Assembly: GCA_940337035.1 (NCBI GenBank)
Contig: CALNHX010002666.1
Location: 1-64,000 of the forward strand
Direction: 5' to 3'
DNA length: 64,000 nt
Source: Agriotes lineatus
Lineage: Eukaryota; Arthropoda; Insecta; Coleoptera; Elateridae
Positions 10,907 to 20,400 of the stretch are shown one piece after another; position 1 is the stretch's first letter; each line of letters opens with the position of its first letter. Position numbers and translations under genes: made by a program. Under the pieces are notes generated by a model. The model ran no database searches, was not told the DNA's origin, and saw only the letters and a program-made list of their open reading frames with translations.

Positions 10907-11332
10907 TTAGACTAATTTATTATAGTACCAACAGATAACGAAATATGTAACACACATACACAAAATGCAGAATAAAATAACGCTTAAAACAACCGTGGAA
11001 ACACAACAGGAGCTGTTGGGGGGTTGATGCAGCATCTTCAAAACATCAGGCTTGGTCTTCACTAAAATGGTTTGCCAATTAGTGTCTACTGTATAGGTAG
11101 AACAATTGTATTTGATCTTGAACGTAAAAACACCATCTTTCGTAAAGTTTTTCACAGGCAATTTAAAAACGGGAAGAGTTGCCAACGAACTGGTATCCAT
11201 TTTACGCCACGTAACATTGTGCACACCATCGTTGTAAGCAAGAGACGCCGAACTGCAATGTGGTGGTTGAAGCACGTAGACGACACCATCATAAACGGCC
11301 GCGAGAGCGACTAAAAATTTTAGGGGCACCAT
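10907..11332 (-). CDS. small type I membrane glycoprotein (141 aa)
   Basis: The frame is open from 11416, but I choose the ATG at 11332. It follows the stop of the BIR gene by 19 bases and begins a plausible signal peptide (MVPLKFLVALAAVYDGVVYVL). The ectodomain of about 90 residues has several N-glycosylation sequons (NVT, NFT, NCS, NSS) and cysteines. Near the C-terminus a hydrophobic helix, VVLSVILFCILCMCVTYFV, is followed by a short tail. This is the architecture of a single-pass surface protein. No homologue is recognised. In a virus-like element it could be an envelope-type, receptor-decoy or immune-modulating protein, and these cannot be told apart from sequence. Confidence 0.7.
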   Translation of the reverse strand: MVPLKFLVALAAVYDGVVYVLQPPHCSSASLAYNDGVHNVTWRKMDTSSLATLPVFKLPVKNFTKDGVFTFKIKYNCSTYTVDTNWQTILVKTKPDVLKMLHQPPNSSCCVSTVVLSVILFCILCMCVTYFVICWYYNKLV

Positions 11333-11351
11333 GTAGAGCGTATGAATGCAA

Positions 11352-11756
11352 CTAATGCACTGGCGATCTTTTGCGACAACAACAGCAACCTTGGTTGGTA
11401 AGCGCCCCTCCACCAACTACGTCGATACCACCGCCATCTCCGAAAGTAGTTAACTCTTCGAAAAGTGTCATGGTGTTTAGTAATAGGTCTTGCGCAGTTC
11501 GTAAGGCGCGAATGTAATTTGCATATTTGCAATTCTTAGACCAGCGGAGATGTTCAGAGAGGGGTTCGTCATGAGGCTCCCAGTTATGAATTCTAATTCC
11601 GCAGTAAAAACATTGCACATCATCTTCACCGTTTTTTATATGAAAGAAACCAACTCTGGCCAACGATTCTGGACTTTGAACTCCAGTCCAAGTATTGAAG
11701 GAGTCTAATCGTTCCAAAAAGCTTTGGAAATGTATTTCACGATCGTCGACGCACAT
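11352..11756 (-). CDS. iap-like: BIR-domain protein, inhibitor-of-apoptosis-like (134 aa)
   Basis: A single baculovirus-IAP-repeat domain fills residues 14-80. It begins with an RLDSFNTW helix, then SPESLARVGFFH, and has the zinc signature C49-x2-C52-x16-H69-x6-C76 with the conserved W59 and the DEPLSEHLRW segment. The spacing is exactly that of canonical BIRs. Such domains bind caspases or IAP-antagonist tails and block cell death. There is no C-terminal RING; the tail is short, Gly-rich and ends with a CCCC cluster, so ubiquitin-ligase activity is not expected. It is followed on the same strand by the membrane glycoprotein gene. It was probably acquired from a host or another virus. Confidence 0.93.
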   Translation of the reverse strand: MCVDDREIHFQSFLERLDSFNTWTGVQSPESLARVGFFHIKNGEDDVQCFYCGIRIHNWEPHDEPLSEHLRWSKNCKYANYIRALRTAQDLLLNTMTLFEELTTFGDGGGIDVVGGGALTNQGCCCCRKRSPVH

Positions 11757-11805
11757 GACTGTAGAAAGTGGAGCAACTGACTAACAGCGAGTTAGGTATT
11801 AGGGT

Positions 11806-11817
11806 CCTATATATACC
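11806..11817 (-). promoter_or_regulatory. TATA-like element upstream of the BIR gene
   Basis: On the minus strand ggtatatatagg reads towards the BIR gene, about 50 bases before its ATG at 11756. Confidence 0.5.
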
Positions 11818-11855
11818 ACAAGCACAAAAAAAATCAGACACGTTTATAGATTTAT

Positions 11856-12167
11856 TTAATCAGTCCAACAATAACTAATGTACATTACATCCCCATCTGG
11901 TAGTTGCGCTAGAAAGCGCTGGATGGGGACCTCTATATGTTGCCTCCACCACAGGAATGGGTCGCCCTCGTATGTGGTAGGCACCGTTCTCAGGACGGTC
12001 GTCTGCCATAGGCGCTCACTGGCAAGGCTCATGGAATAGTCGAGCGTCACGACAGCCTGGAGTCGATGAGGTGATGGAGGCGGTGGCTGCGAACTAAGAA
12101 AGTCCACAAACTCCCCGTAGAATGCTGGGGCATCTTCAAAAAGCGCATCTCCAAAAATAGCAGGCAT
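11856..12167 (-). CDS. accessory family A protein, second copy (103 aa)
   Basis: Paralogue of the 10443 gene in the opposite orientation. It starts MPAIFGDALFEDAPAFY and ends with DGDVMYISYCWTD. The two copies share the same length and motif order but differ at roughly a third or more of positions, so the duplication is old. It is transcribed divergently from the family B gene at 12357 across a TATA-rich spacer. Confidence 0.8.
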   Translation of the reverse strand: MPAIFGDALFEDAPAFYGEFVDFLSSQPPPPSPHRLQAVVTLDYSMSLASERLWQTTVLRTVPTTYEGDPFLWWRQHIEVPIQRFLAQLPDGDVMYISYCWTD

Positions 12168-12248
12168 GATGATAACTGGTAGCTGTAGTAGAAAGCACTA
12201 CTATATTATTATGAAAGACAAGGTCATACAAATCTCCCACCGTTAAAG

Positions 12249-12318
12249 CAAATAGCCTTGAAAGATGTATATATAAACGCTGGCAAATAACCTTGAAAGA
12301 TGTATATATAAACGCGGT
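12249..12318 (+). promoter_or_regulatory. duplicated promoter-like segment with TATATATAAAC
   Basis: The segment aaatagccttgaaagatg-tatatataaacgc is tandemly repeated (about 12249-12280 and 12285-12316). Each copy carries a strong TATA box, and the second is about 45 bases upstream of the family B start at 12357. The duplication could strengthen or double the promoter. Confidence 0.6.
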
Positions 12319-12356
12319 GTGATGTCGATGGGTAGTATCAAGTTTGGTGGGTAAGA

Positions 12357-13028
12357 ATGGATAAGTTACAACAGTCGGTTGAAAGTCTTAAACAGCAAGT
12401 GTTAATGAAGACAGAAGAAATGTGTGTTAAGGTAAAGCAGCCAATATTATTGAACTCAACGATGTATCCGTTAAATAAGTCAAAAAGTAAATTCGCGTCT
12501 GTGGGATTGTGTTGTACCAGAGCATCGTTTGTACCAGCAGTTGTAATTAACGGCAACAAAGGCGATTTTGTTCTGTTGGAGCAAGCTGAGTTTAAAGTGC
12601 TTGTAGAAAATCAGGGAGTCATATGTAACTACTTTTACAGTAGAGACTGTCAATTACAACCACGTAACCTGAGTGCTGTGAAAAGAATATGTTTTAAAAC
12701 AATAGGACTGAGGAAAGTTATTGTGCTTCAAGAAATAGGTATATCTGAAGTGTACTTAGGACTCGAATCAGTGTTCGAATGTTGGGAGTTGTTAAAATTG
12801 TTAGAATACAAACTGGAGTGCTTAAAGTGTCAAGAGTTTGAACAGTTTTATCTAAGTATAACTCGAGGTATTTGTACTTTACCTGGGGATGTAAAAACCA
12901 ACATCGAGAGCGTTTTGGATACTCTACGTATAAAATCAGAAAATGTAGCATGCATGTATGAGATGTTGCATTTTTTCATGGAATTAATTAAGTGTGATAT
13001 GGTAATGAATAAATGTGTACAGTTGTGA
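12357..13028 (+). CDS. accessory family B protein (223 aa), unknown function
   Basis: Related to the gene at 30864-31481 (minus) and to relics at 7440-7953 and 34366-34452. Shared landmarks are an N-terminal helix, a PxLLNSTxYxLNxSxSK segment, VGL...F.PVVxI-G, an EVGxSEVYL strand, LWELLKLLE..LxxLKxQxFEQFY, then TGIxxLPGD and a C-terminal helical part ending near IVKCDxxxE. The middle strand-rich part is faintly reminiscent of PC4/p15-type ssDNA-binding folds, but I cannot support that assignment. No signal peptide or TM helix. Repeated retention in several elements argues for a real function, possibly in host interaction. Confidence 0.8.
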   Translation: MDKLQQSVESLKQQVLMKTEEMCVKVKQPILLNSTMYPLNKSKSKFASVGLCCTRASFVPAVVINGNKGDFVLLEQAEFKVLVENQGVICNYFYSRDCQLQPRNLSAVKRICFKTIGLRKVIVLQEIGISEVYLGLESVFECWELLKLLEYKLECLKCQEFEQFYLSITRGICTLPGDVKTNIESVLDTLRIKSENVACMYEMLHFFMELIKCDMVMNKCVQL

Positions 13029-13096
13029 GATATTACTTAGTAAGAAATAAAAGTAGTAATTAGAGAAAGTTGTATTATTTCAATATACATACCACG

Positions 13097-13489
13097 CTAA
13101 GAGGTTGCAATAATTGGAGCTGTGAGTTGAAATTCAACGGCCAGCTTGGATAAGGGATGAAGTTGTTGAAATTTGAGTTTATCACCTTTTTGTAAAACCA
13201 TCCCAATTACTTCGTTAGGGGTGTGTATAATATTATTGATTATGATTGGTGTGTTGCGAGGATTAACAATAACATTATCTATCCTAGCCTTAGTGAAGGG
13301 TATAATATATTCGGATGTACCAGTGTTATTCAGACCAAACAATCCACCAGGTAGTGCAGTTTCAGCGAAGAGAAGTAGGTTTTTTTCATAATATAGGTTA
13401 TCAAGCCCACCCAGGTCTTCGAAGAGGAACACTTGAGAGTGACGAGTAGAATCACTATGCATGTGCTGTCCAAACTTATTGATAGGCAT
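13097..13489 (-). CDS. MPI(D/N)KFGxH family protein, accessory copy (130 aa)
   Basis: The open frame begins at 13507, but the internal ATG at 13489 gives the start MPINKFGQHMHS. This matches the core-region paralogue at 22825-23193 (MPIDKFGRHYHS), so I take it as the start. Further shared parts are a central GxFGLN..GxSEYIxPF segment and the GDKLxFxxL segment near the end. The protein is beta-rich and about 120-130 aa. Its paralogue sits next to integrase in the core, so this family is probably a virion or assembly component. The accessory copy may be a diverged duplicate with a new role. Confidence 0.75.
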   Translation of the reverse strand: MPINKFGQHMHSDSTRHSQVFLFEDLGGLDNLYYEKNLLLFAETALPGGLFGLNNTGTSEYIIPFTKARIDNVIVNPRNTPIIINNIIHTPNEVIGMVLQKGDKLKFQQLHPLSKLAVEFQLTAPIIATS

Positions 13490-13675
13490 TCTGCAGCCTT
13501 GAAGCACTCAACTCAATATGAATGTACTAAGCATGTACACCCTATAATAAACCACCTCGACAGTAAATAACAAAGACAAATAAAACTAAGAAATTTATTT
13601 ACAACTAAAATTTATAATTACAACTATAACGAATAATACTAAGAAATTTATTTACACCTAAAATTACAACTAAAA

Positions 13676-14245
13676 CTACTCCTCCGGCTTTGTCCTCCAC
13701 GGAAGGTGTGGCCACATTAAGTTGATGAAGTCGGGCAGTGGTTCAGGGAGGTCTACGTACACACTTCCATGTTCGGTGGAGCGGTCCTCCATCGCCATTT
13801 GTTCTAGGAAGGGCTCGATGATTCGTGAGGCAACGAAAAGTTGCCTCCTGTCGCGGTCCTCAATAAGGGCCCCACCGTTAATCGAAATCAAGGCCACCAC
13901 TTGGTTTTCCCTTCCTAGGAAGTGCAGGAGGGCTTCCTCCAACTCATATGACGGGATGAACCGATTGTAATTGTAAGTTGGGGCCAAGGGCATATGCTCC
14001 CCAGCACGGAAATCGTCCCAAGATCCTTGCACAAGTCCCAAGGTTGATAACAAAGGCCACTCATGAAAAAAGCACTTGAAGAACATGATGACCGCACTGG
14101 ATGGTTGTCGGAGACAGAATGAATGGAGGAATTTTAGGAAGAGGGGGATGAAAGTGGGTAACCTTGGGCTTGGCCTTCGTCTATACAATTCGGGCGTTTT
14201 AAAGAAGGGGTACAACCCCTGACCTTGAGAAGGCTCAAAATGCAA
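13676..14245 (-). CDS. hypothetical accessory protein (189 aa, or 137 aa from the ATG at 14086)
   Basis: The frame has ATGs at 14245 and 14086. The first 53 residues are Pro/Arg/Phe-rich and unlike a conserved domain, so the shorter protein starting MFFKCFFHEW is plausible. The later part has an acidic amphipathic region, VVALISINGG, RQLFVASRIIEPFLEQ, and ends in a Pro-rich WPHLPWRTKPEE tail. It may be a remote relative of family A (strand, then a basic-acidic xxEPFLE segment), but the match is weak. Function unknown. Confidence 0.5.
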   Translation of the reverse strand: MHFEPSQGQGLYPFFKTPELYRRRPSPRLPTFIPLFLKFLHSFCLRQPSSAVIMFFKCFFHEWPLLSTLGLVQGSWDDFRAGEHMPLAPTYNYNRFIPSYELEEALLHFLGRENQVVALISINGGALIEDRDRRQLFVASRIIEPFLEQMAMEDRSTEHGSVYVDLPEPLPDFINLMWPHLPWRTKPEE

Positions 14246-14924
14246 AATTTATGTAATAGAAAAAAGTTTTCGTAAAGCTTGATGAATTTTAAGAGTTTTT
14301 TGATTCTTGTGTTTTTTCCCTAAAACAGTTTCCTTGTAAAAAAATAAAGTAGATTTTTAAATTCAATAATATAAATATTTGAATATATGTCGGATAATGT
14401 GTTTGTTGTCGCCATCTATCGTTAACTAGCTGTTGTATAAAAATAGCTACTAAATCAATGAAGAAATCTATTCCCCCAGATCTTGTTAATGATAGCTGTT
14501 CAATTAAGGAAGAAATCTATTCTCCCAGATCTTGTTAATGTTTCCTTCCAAATTAAATGGGGTTACGCTTTCTTATCAACCTCTAGCGGAAACACAGGTG
14601 GAACCCTAGTATATATATTGCCTAAAATATTTTAATGGAAGGTGCATATAGGGAAAAAAATTTCGCTGGGGTGGTAAGGGTGGGGGGACGGGGTGGGGCA
14701 AAAAAAAAACTAATCTACCTTATAATAATGCACAAAGCTAAAAGCCGTGTTTACACCATTAAAAGTACCCAACCAAGTCGCGATCAACCGATACTATTTT
14801 CAAAACAAATAAAAAAAAAAAAATTTTGAAAAATGTCGCACACGAAAATAATTTTTTTTTTTGGTTTTTTTGGTTTTTTTTTGGTTTTTTTGGTTTTTTT
14901 TTTTTAAAATGTAAAATCTTAAAA

Positions 14925-15350
14925 TGCTCATATCTCCTTTATTTATTGAGATATTTAAACGCGGTTTTTTGCATTATACTCCTAGTGTCATCTACTTTGC
15001 GATTATTAACTCAAACTACAACCTCCCCCCCACCACTTGGGGTAAAATCTTAAAAATTACATATCTCCGTTGTTTATTTAGATATTTGATCGGAGTTTTT
15101 TTTATTGGGTTCCTATTGCCTTGTACTTTGCGATTTTAAACTGAAACTACCACCTACCCCAACCACTTGGGGTTAAATATTAGAAATAGCATAGCTCCGT
15201 TGTTTATTAAGATATCGGAGTGTTTTTTAAAATTATGTATATATTAGCTTTTGCTTTCCGATTTGTCCAACCTTTCCACCTTGTAAATTTTAAAACGCTC
15301 ATATCTCCGTTGTTTAGTGGGCAATCAGTGTGGTGTTTCTTGAATTATTT
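14925..15350. repeat. degenerate tandem repeat, about 120-130 base unit
   Basis: The core catatctccgttgtttatt is found in varied form at about 14930, 15060, 15190 and 15298. At least the first units are followed by gagatattt...cggagtttttt and by ctacaacctccccccaccacttggggt. The unit has decayed and carries no frame. Confidence 0.65.
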
Positions 15351-15433
15351 TTATCTGAGCCTCCGATTTCCGATAGTTTGTGACAATTGTTTCTAGACTC
15401 CGCTATTTCACTGTAGACTTTATGTTTATGTAG

Positions 15434-15603
15434 GACGCTGACGGTAAGGAACTTTGCGACCGTAAAATTCAAGTTCGCAATACCGACATCCACTGCATTC
15501 CCAGACCAAGGCCAAGGTGACGCTGACGGTAAGGAACGTCGCGACCGTAAAATTCAAGTTCTTAATACCGACATCCACTGCATTCCCAGACCAAGGCCCA
15601 GGT
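15434..15603. repeat. 85-base direct tandem duplication
   Basis: Unit 1 (15434-15518) and unit 2 (15519-15603) both begin gacgctgacggtaagga and end cattcccagaccaaggcc(a/c)aggt, differing at only a few positions. It lies about 250 bases upstream of the first core gene. It could be a cis-regulatory block. Confidence 0.85.
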
Positions 15604-15792
15604 CAGCGTTCCTTGTTGTTATTGTAAGCACCCGAATTTCAAAGTCTCAAGGCCAAGCTCAGTGCTCCTTCTGGTTATTGGAAACGCTCGAATTATAATG
15701 TCTCAAGGGCAAGGTCGGTGGACCTTCTTGTTATTTGGAAACGCTCGGAATGTAAGTCTCAAGGCAAGGACAAGCCCCCACCATATTGTTAG

Positions 15793-15800
15793 TATAAATA
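15793..15800 (+). promoter_or_regulatory. TATA box of the 457-aa core gene
   Basis: TATAAATA lies 50 bases before the ATG at 15850. The same box in the same context (gttagtataaatac) is found in the older relative at 31756-31763, directly after the intact element's right target duplication. Confidence 0.65.
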
Positions 15801-15849
15801 CATGTGGTGGCGGTAAGGAGCGTCACTCTTAAGTTTGTTCTCGTTCGTG

Positions 15850-17223
15850 ATGCATCGTTCAGGTGTTGTGATTTGTACGGTTTGTGGTGGTGTTACGCGG
15901 GCGCCAGGGTATAGTAAGTTGAGTTTGCGGAAACCGCAGGATGTGGTACTCTGCATCTGTCCGAGAGCTAGCGGATCTTACCCCAAATCCGCACTGGCTC
16001 AACCTTCTACATCGAAAGCGTCCGACGACAAGGTAACAATACATCAAAATGTCCAGCTGCAGCCACCGGTTGTAGTGGTGTCCTCAAAATCTGAGGCCGA
16101 TTTGAGAACATCAACAAAACCGGTGAGTAGCAGAAAAAGCATGTCGAAAAAGCAGAATAAGGGCAAAATTTTAACCCAACTTGATGCAGTTCCGGGGTGT
16201 AGTCCCATCACATCGTCCGCTGAAAAACCGGCGAGTGGTAAAATTTTAAAAGAATGTTTGGTTAGAGGGCAGAAACGCAAAATTGAGCCAAATTTGGATG
16301 TAGATTTATTGATTGAGGAGACTATAAGGGATTGTGCGATTGAGACTGAACATGGGGCCGTTCGCATCGAGGGTGTGCAAGACACATCAACGTTTAACAC
16401 GCAAAAATTTATGGATATGCCAAGTCTTGATTTTAACGACGGGATACGCGAGAATTTACCACCACCGCAGAAAAAGGTGAGGTCTCAGTCCTCCAATCCC
16501 ACACGCCCGGAACAAACTTTTGTTGCTATTGATTTCGGAGATACATTTTTTGCGGAAGACGCTTTCGATGTTGCTGTAGAGACCCAAAACCTCGGATTGG
16601 GTATCCAAGTCGCTTCAGGCTCAAGGCGACCGACCAGCCGCAACTCACAACTGGCAACACCGCAACCACTGTCACAGAAGAACAATACTGTGCGCATTGT
16701 AGCATCCGAAAGCGGACGAGCCTCTCCGGTGGCGGAAGTTGCAATGGGCACAGTAGCAACATTCGATTCCTCTGTTGCGTCCGAGGACACTGAGAGGGAG
16801 GCGGTCGATGTTGCACCATCATCCATTTCACAGGGTGATGGTGTGATATCGCCCATCTCTTCGGTAAGCGACGACGGCGACGATGACAACGACGAAAATA
16901 TGCCACTGACGCAAAACAATTTAAAATCATACCAGGACAGAGTTGCCGCTCAGGTTGCACGAATAGCGGAAATTAAATCCTTGGAACGCTTGAGGGACGG
17001 TATGGATGTGCAGTTAGATAATATCGAATTACAACTGGCAGCCGTCACCAAAAAAATAATGAGGGTGAGACCCAAAATAGCCAAAGGGCACAGTCGTAAC
17101 GCTAAAAAATACGATGAGTATGTGCAACGGCGCAGCCAGCTGACGCAGCGGCAAGGTGAGGTCTCACGAACTCTAATCAACACAGCGAAGCGAATTTGTC
17201 AACTAGCGGCGGCAATTCACTAG
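15850..17223 (+). CDS. 457-aa core protein upstream of DNA polymerase, unknown function
   Basis: I start at the first ATG (15850); codons upstream are open but lack ATG. The N-terminus has a short Cys motif (CTVCGG...LCIC) that may bind zinc. The middle is a long low-complexity Ser/Thr/Pro and acidic region. The last 110 residues are predicted helical and coiled-coil (EIKSLERLRDGMDVQLDNIE onward), rich in Arg/Lys. A decayed copy precedes the polymerase in the older relative too (31806-33014), so the gene pair is ancestral. It could be a DNA-binding replication factor or terminal-protein candidate, but I cannot confirm either. Confidence 0.85.
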   Translation: MHRSGVVICTVCGGVTRAPGYSKLSLRKPQDVVLCICPRASGSYPKSALAQPSTSKASDDKVTIHQNVQLQPPVVVVSSKSEADLRTSTKPVSSRKSMSKKQNKGKILTQLDAVPGCSPITSSAEKPASGKILKECLVRGQKRKIEPNLDVDLLIEETIRDCAIETEHGAVRIEGVQDTSTFNTQKFMDMPSLDFNDGIRENLPPPQKKVRSQSSNPTRPEQTFVAIDFGDTFFAEDAFDVAVETQNLGLGIQVASGSRRPTSRNSQLATPQPLSQKNNTVRIVASESGRASPVAEVAMGTVATFDSSVASEDTEREAVDVAPSSISQGDGVISPISSVSDDGDDDNDENMPLTQNNLKSYQDRVAAQVARIAEIKSLERLRDGMDVQLDNIELQLAAVTKKIMRVRPKIAKGHSRNAKKYDEYVQRRSQLTQRQGEVSRTLINTAKRICQLAAAIH

Positions 17224-17450
17224 ACAAACAAATGTAAGTTCCCTTAAATTCCAAGACGACGTAACCTAGTTCCCCATCCCCTCCAGGGTATCAAGGCTTA
17301 ACGTCCACGTTCGTGGTACCTGGGTAGTGTGTTAGTGTGTGCTCCTTGTATTTACATGTTTGGCTAGGGAAGCGATACTCGGCGAGAGCGATACCTCTAA
17401 CGTTCTAGCGAAGAGCCTGCCCAGTGTAGAATTGCAATTAATCATTTATA

Positions 17451-20400
17451 ATGTTTCAATGCACCGAATGTGGACAGTCCTTCACCAGAGCCGACAATTT
17501 GTTCCGCCACCGGAGAGAAAGTTGTCGTCAACAGCTGGGCCAACCATCTACGAGTGGTGAGTTTAAATTGTGTTGATGTAGAGCAGCACCTTCAGTGTAG
17601 TTGTATTAATTACAGGCGACGCTATGGAGACTTCGGTGGTGGGTGGTGAGGGGCCGAGTAAACGCCCAAAACTAAACAACTCCAGTAGTGATGGTATGCG
17701 TGCTTGGTGTGTTTGTACAGTGCGTAAATAGTTTGTTTTGATAGGTGGTTTCCCAAGGACGCAATACTGTGACGTGTGCGATGAAAACCTTCCTCGAACG
17801 TGCTTCGGTGGTCATCTGAGGAGCAATCGTCACACGAGGCGGTGCGGCGTCTTTCACTTGGGGAAAGGTGTGGTGGCCCTTCAAAACGCCTTCAAGTCCC
17901 GTGTGGCCAGTTATAGGATTTCCACGGAAAATTATCACATAAGCGTTGTGGAATATATGACCGAATTGAAAGAAAAAATTTTAAATTTGATAGAAGGGCA
18001 GCTAACCAAATTAACTAGCATCAAAATCAATTTCGAACTCTTCGGGTATTTTATTTTGGAAGCTCAAGATCTACAAGACGTAAAAACTTTTCATACGGCT
18101 AACGAGGTAGTCACTCGCGGTACAGACTTGAGCCACTTATATGATAATTTGACTGGAAGGCTTGACGAGAAGGTGTCGGAATTTCAGGAGCGGGAATCAG
18201 GTGTGTGCAAGAGATCTGTAGCTTTTTGTAACAATTGTAACTTTGGTAATTTTCTGTATTGTCAGGATGGATCTTGAAGCAGTTGTTGTACATTGAAGTC
18301 AACGTCAACAAATACAATCCATTTCGGGCATCCTCGTACATCCCGCTCCCAAAGCAGATTGAGCGCAAGAAAGCGATCGTGAACGTTCAAAACAATGACG
18401 ATTGTTGTTTCGGTTGGGCAGTAACCTCGGCCCTCTGTGAACCAAAGGGATTGCCTAATCGAACTTCTTCGTATCCGAATTGTCGTCGATTTTTACAATG
18501 GACCGATATTGAATTTCCGGTTCGGTTGCGCGATATTTCTAAATTTGAAACAATTAATCCGCAGCTTTCTATAAACGTATACGGTTTGGAGAAATTTTTT
18601 AAAGACAATAAAACTAAATATGAAGTTGTGGGACCTCTGTACTACACCTCCTGTAAAAAAAGGTGGCATGTAAATTTATTGCTTGTAACTAACGACAAAG
18701 GTAATAGTCACTACTGTTGGATCAAAGATTTGTCTAGATTAGTATCGCGACAAATAACGGCTAGAGATGGTGCAAAGCATTTTTGCGACGGCTGCCTGAA
18801 TTACTTTAGAACTGAAGCACACTTGACTATGCATCAAAGTTATGACTGTAATCAGGTGTATACTGAATTGCCAACGACAGAGTTGATCACCGACAAGTGT
18901 GGTCAGGTAAGACCGCAGAATATTCTCAAATTTGAAAATTATCAGAAGCAATTGAAGGTTGGATTCGTAGTGTACGCGGATTTTGAAACAATTTTGGCAC
19001 CCGTTGATGCAGGAGACCAACAACCGGATCCCACAAAACCTTATACGATTACAACCTGTAAACACATACCCTATTCTTTCGCGTACTATTTGAAATGTTC
19101 GTATGACGACAGCCTGTCAAAATTCGAAATTTATCGGGGGGAGGATGCTGTGGACATGTTTATAGAACGTTTAGATAGAGACGCGCAAAACATCTATTCG
19201 CATCATTTGAAAAACGTTGTACCTATGAAAGCTATGTCTGCTATGGAAATTCACAACTTTAACGAAGCCGTTTCATGTTACATTTGTGGTCGACCGTTTG
19301 GTGAGAGGGATGTAAAAGTACGCGATCACGATCATTTGACTGGAGACTATCGGGGAGCCGCCCACTCCAATTGTAATTTAAATTATAAACTTCCAAATTT
19401 TATTCCGGTATTTTTTCACAATCTAAATTACGATTCGCACCTGTTTGTTAAACAATTGGCTCAAAATAACGAAGACATTGATGTCATTCCGGTAACTAAA
19501 GAAAAGTACATTTCGTTTGGCAAACGTCTTTGGGTTGATGAAATTTTTGTGGAGGGAAAGCGAAAAAACATTTATTTGAGCATCAGATTTTTGGATAGCT
19601 TTCGTTTCATGGGCTCGTCTTTGGCATCGCTGGCCGACACCTTGTCGGATGGCCAGTGCGTTGAAATTCAAAATCAATTCGGAAATGGCATCAAATTTGA
19701 GTTGATGAGACAGAAAGGTGTGTTTCCATATTCCTATTTAGATTCTTTCCAAAAATTAGATGAGTCTGCTTTACCCTCGATCGAAGATTTTTATGACCGT
19801 CTAACCGAAACCCATATTTCTCAGACTGATTACGAACGAGCCGTGAAGGTTTGGGAAACTTTTGGTTGTCAAACGTTGGGCGACTACTCCGATGTCTATC
19901 TCAAATGTGACGTGTTTATTTTGGCAGACGTGTTCGAAAATTTTAGAAATTTTTATTTAAAACATTACAAGTTAGATCCAGCTCAGTACTACACGGCCCC
20001 AGGATTAAGCTGGGACGCTATGTTAAAGTTTACGGGGGTTGAACTTGAGCTGCTTACTGATTTAGATATGTTAGACTTTTTTAGAAACAGTATTCGCGGA
20101 GGAGTCAGCACTTGTGTGGGGAGACAAGCTATTGCTAACAATGAGTTTGTCGGGAATTACGATGATTCTAAACCTACGTCGTTTATCATGTTTTTAGACG
20201 CAACCAACCTTTATGGTTACGCTATGAGACAGTTTCTACCACAACGTGATTTTGTTTGGATGACTGACGAGGAAATTTCAAATTTTGACATTTTTCAAGT
20301 GTCTGCCGAGTCCAATACCGGGTACGTGTTGGAGGTAGATTTGGACTATCCAGAGCATTTGCACGACGCTCACAATGACTTTCCCTTTTGTCCGGAGCTT

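Larger units (their letters stand above)
14246..15790. other. non-coding spacer between accessory and core genes
   Basis: 1.5 kb without a supported gene. It holds homopolymer-rich DNA (a poly-T/GG tract at about 14850-14905), a degenerate 120-base repeat (14925-15350) and an 85-base direct duplication (15434-15603). Motifs such as caaggccaaggt and cccccaccacttgg echo the terminal inverted repeats. This is likely a regulatory or packaging region, or the scar of an older element end. Confidence 0.5.

Noticed and set aside
16485..16960. Minus-strand frames of 144 aa opposite the 457-aa gene
   Set aside because: They are shadows of the biased codon use in the Ser/Asp-rich region of the plus-strand gene; no start context or domain.
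18387..19677. Minus-strand frames opposite the DNA polymerase
   Set aside because: Shadow frames without domains; the plus strand carries a clear multi-motif polymerase.
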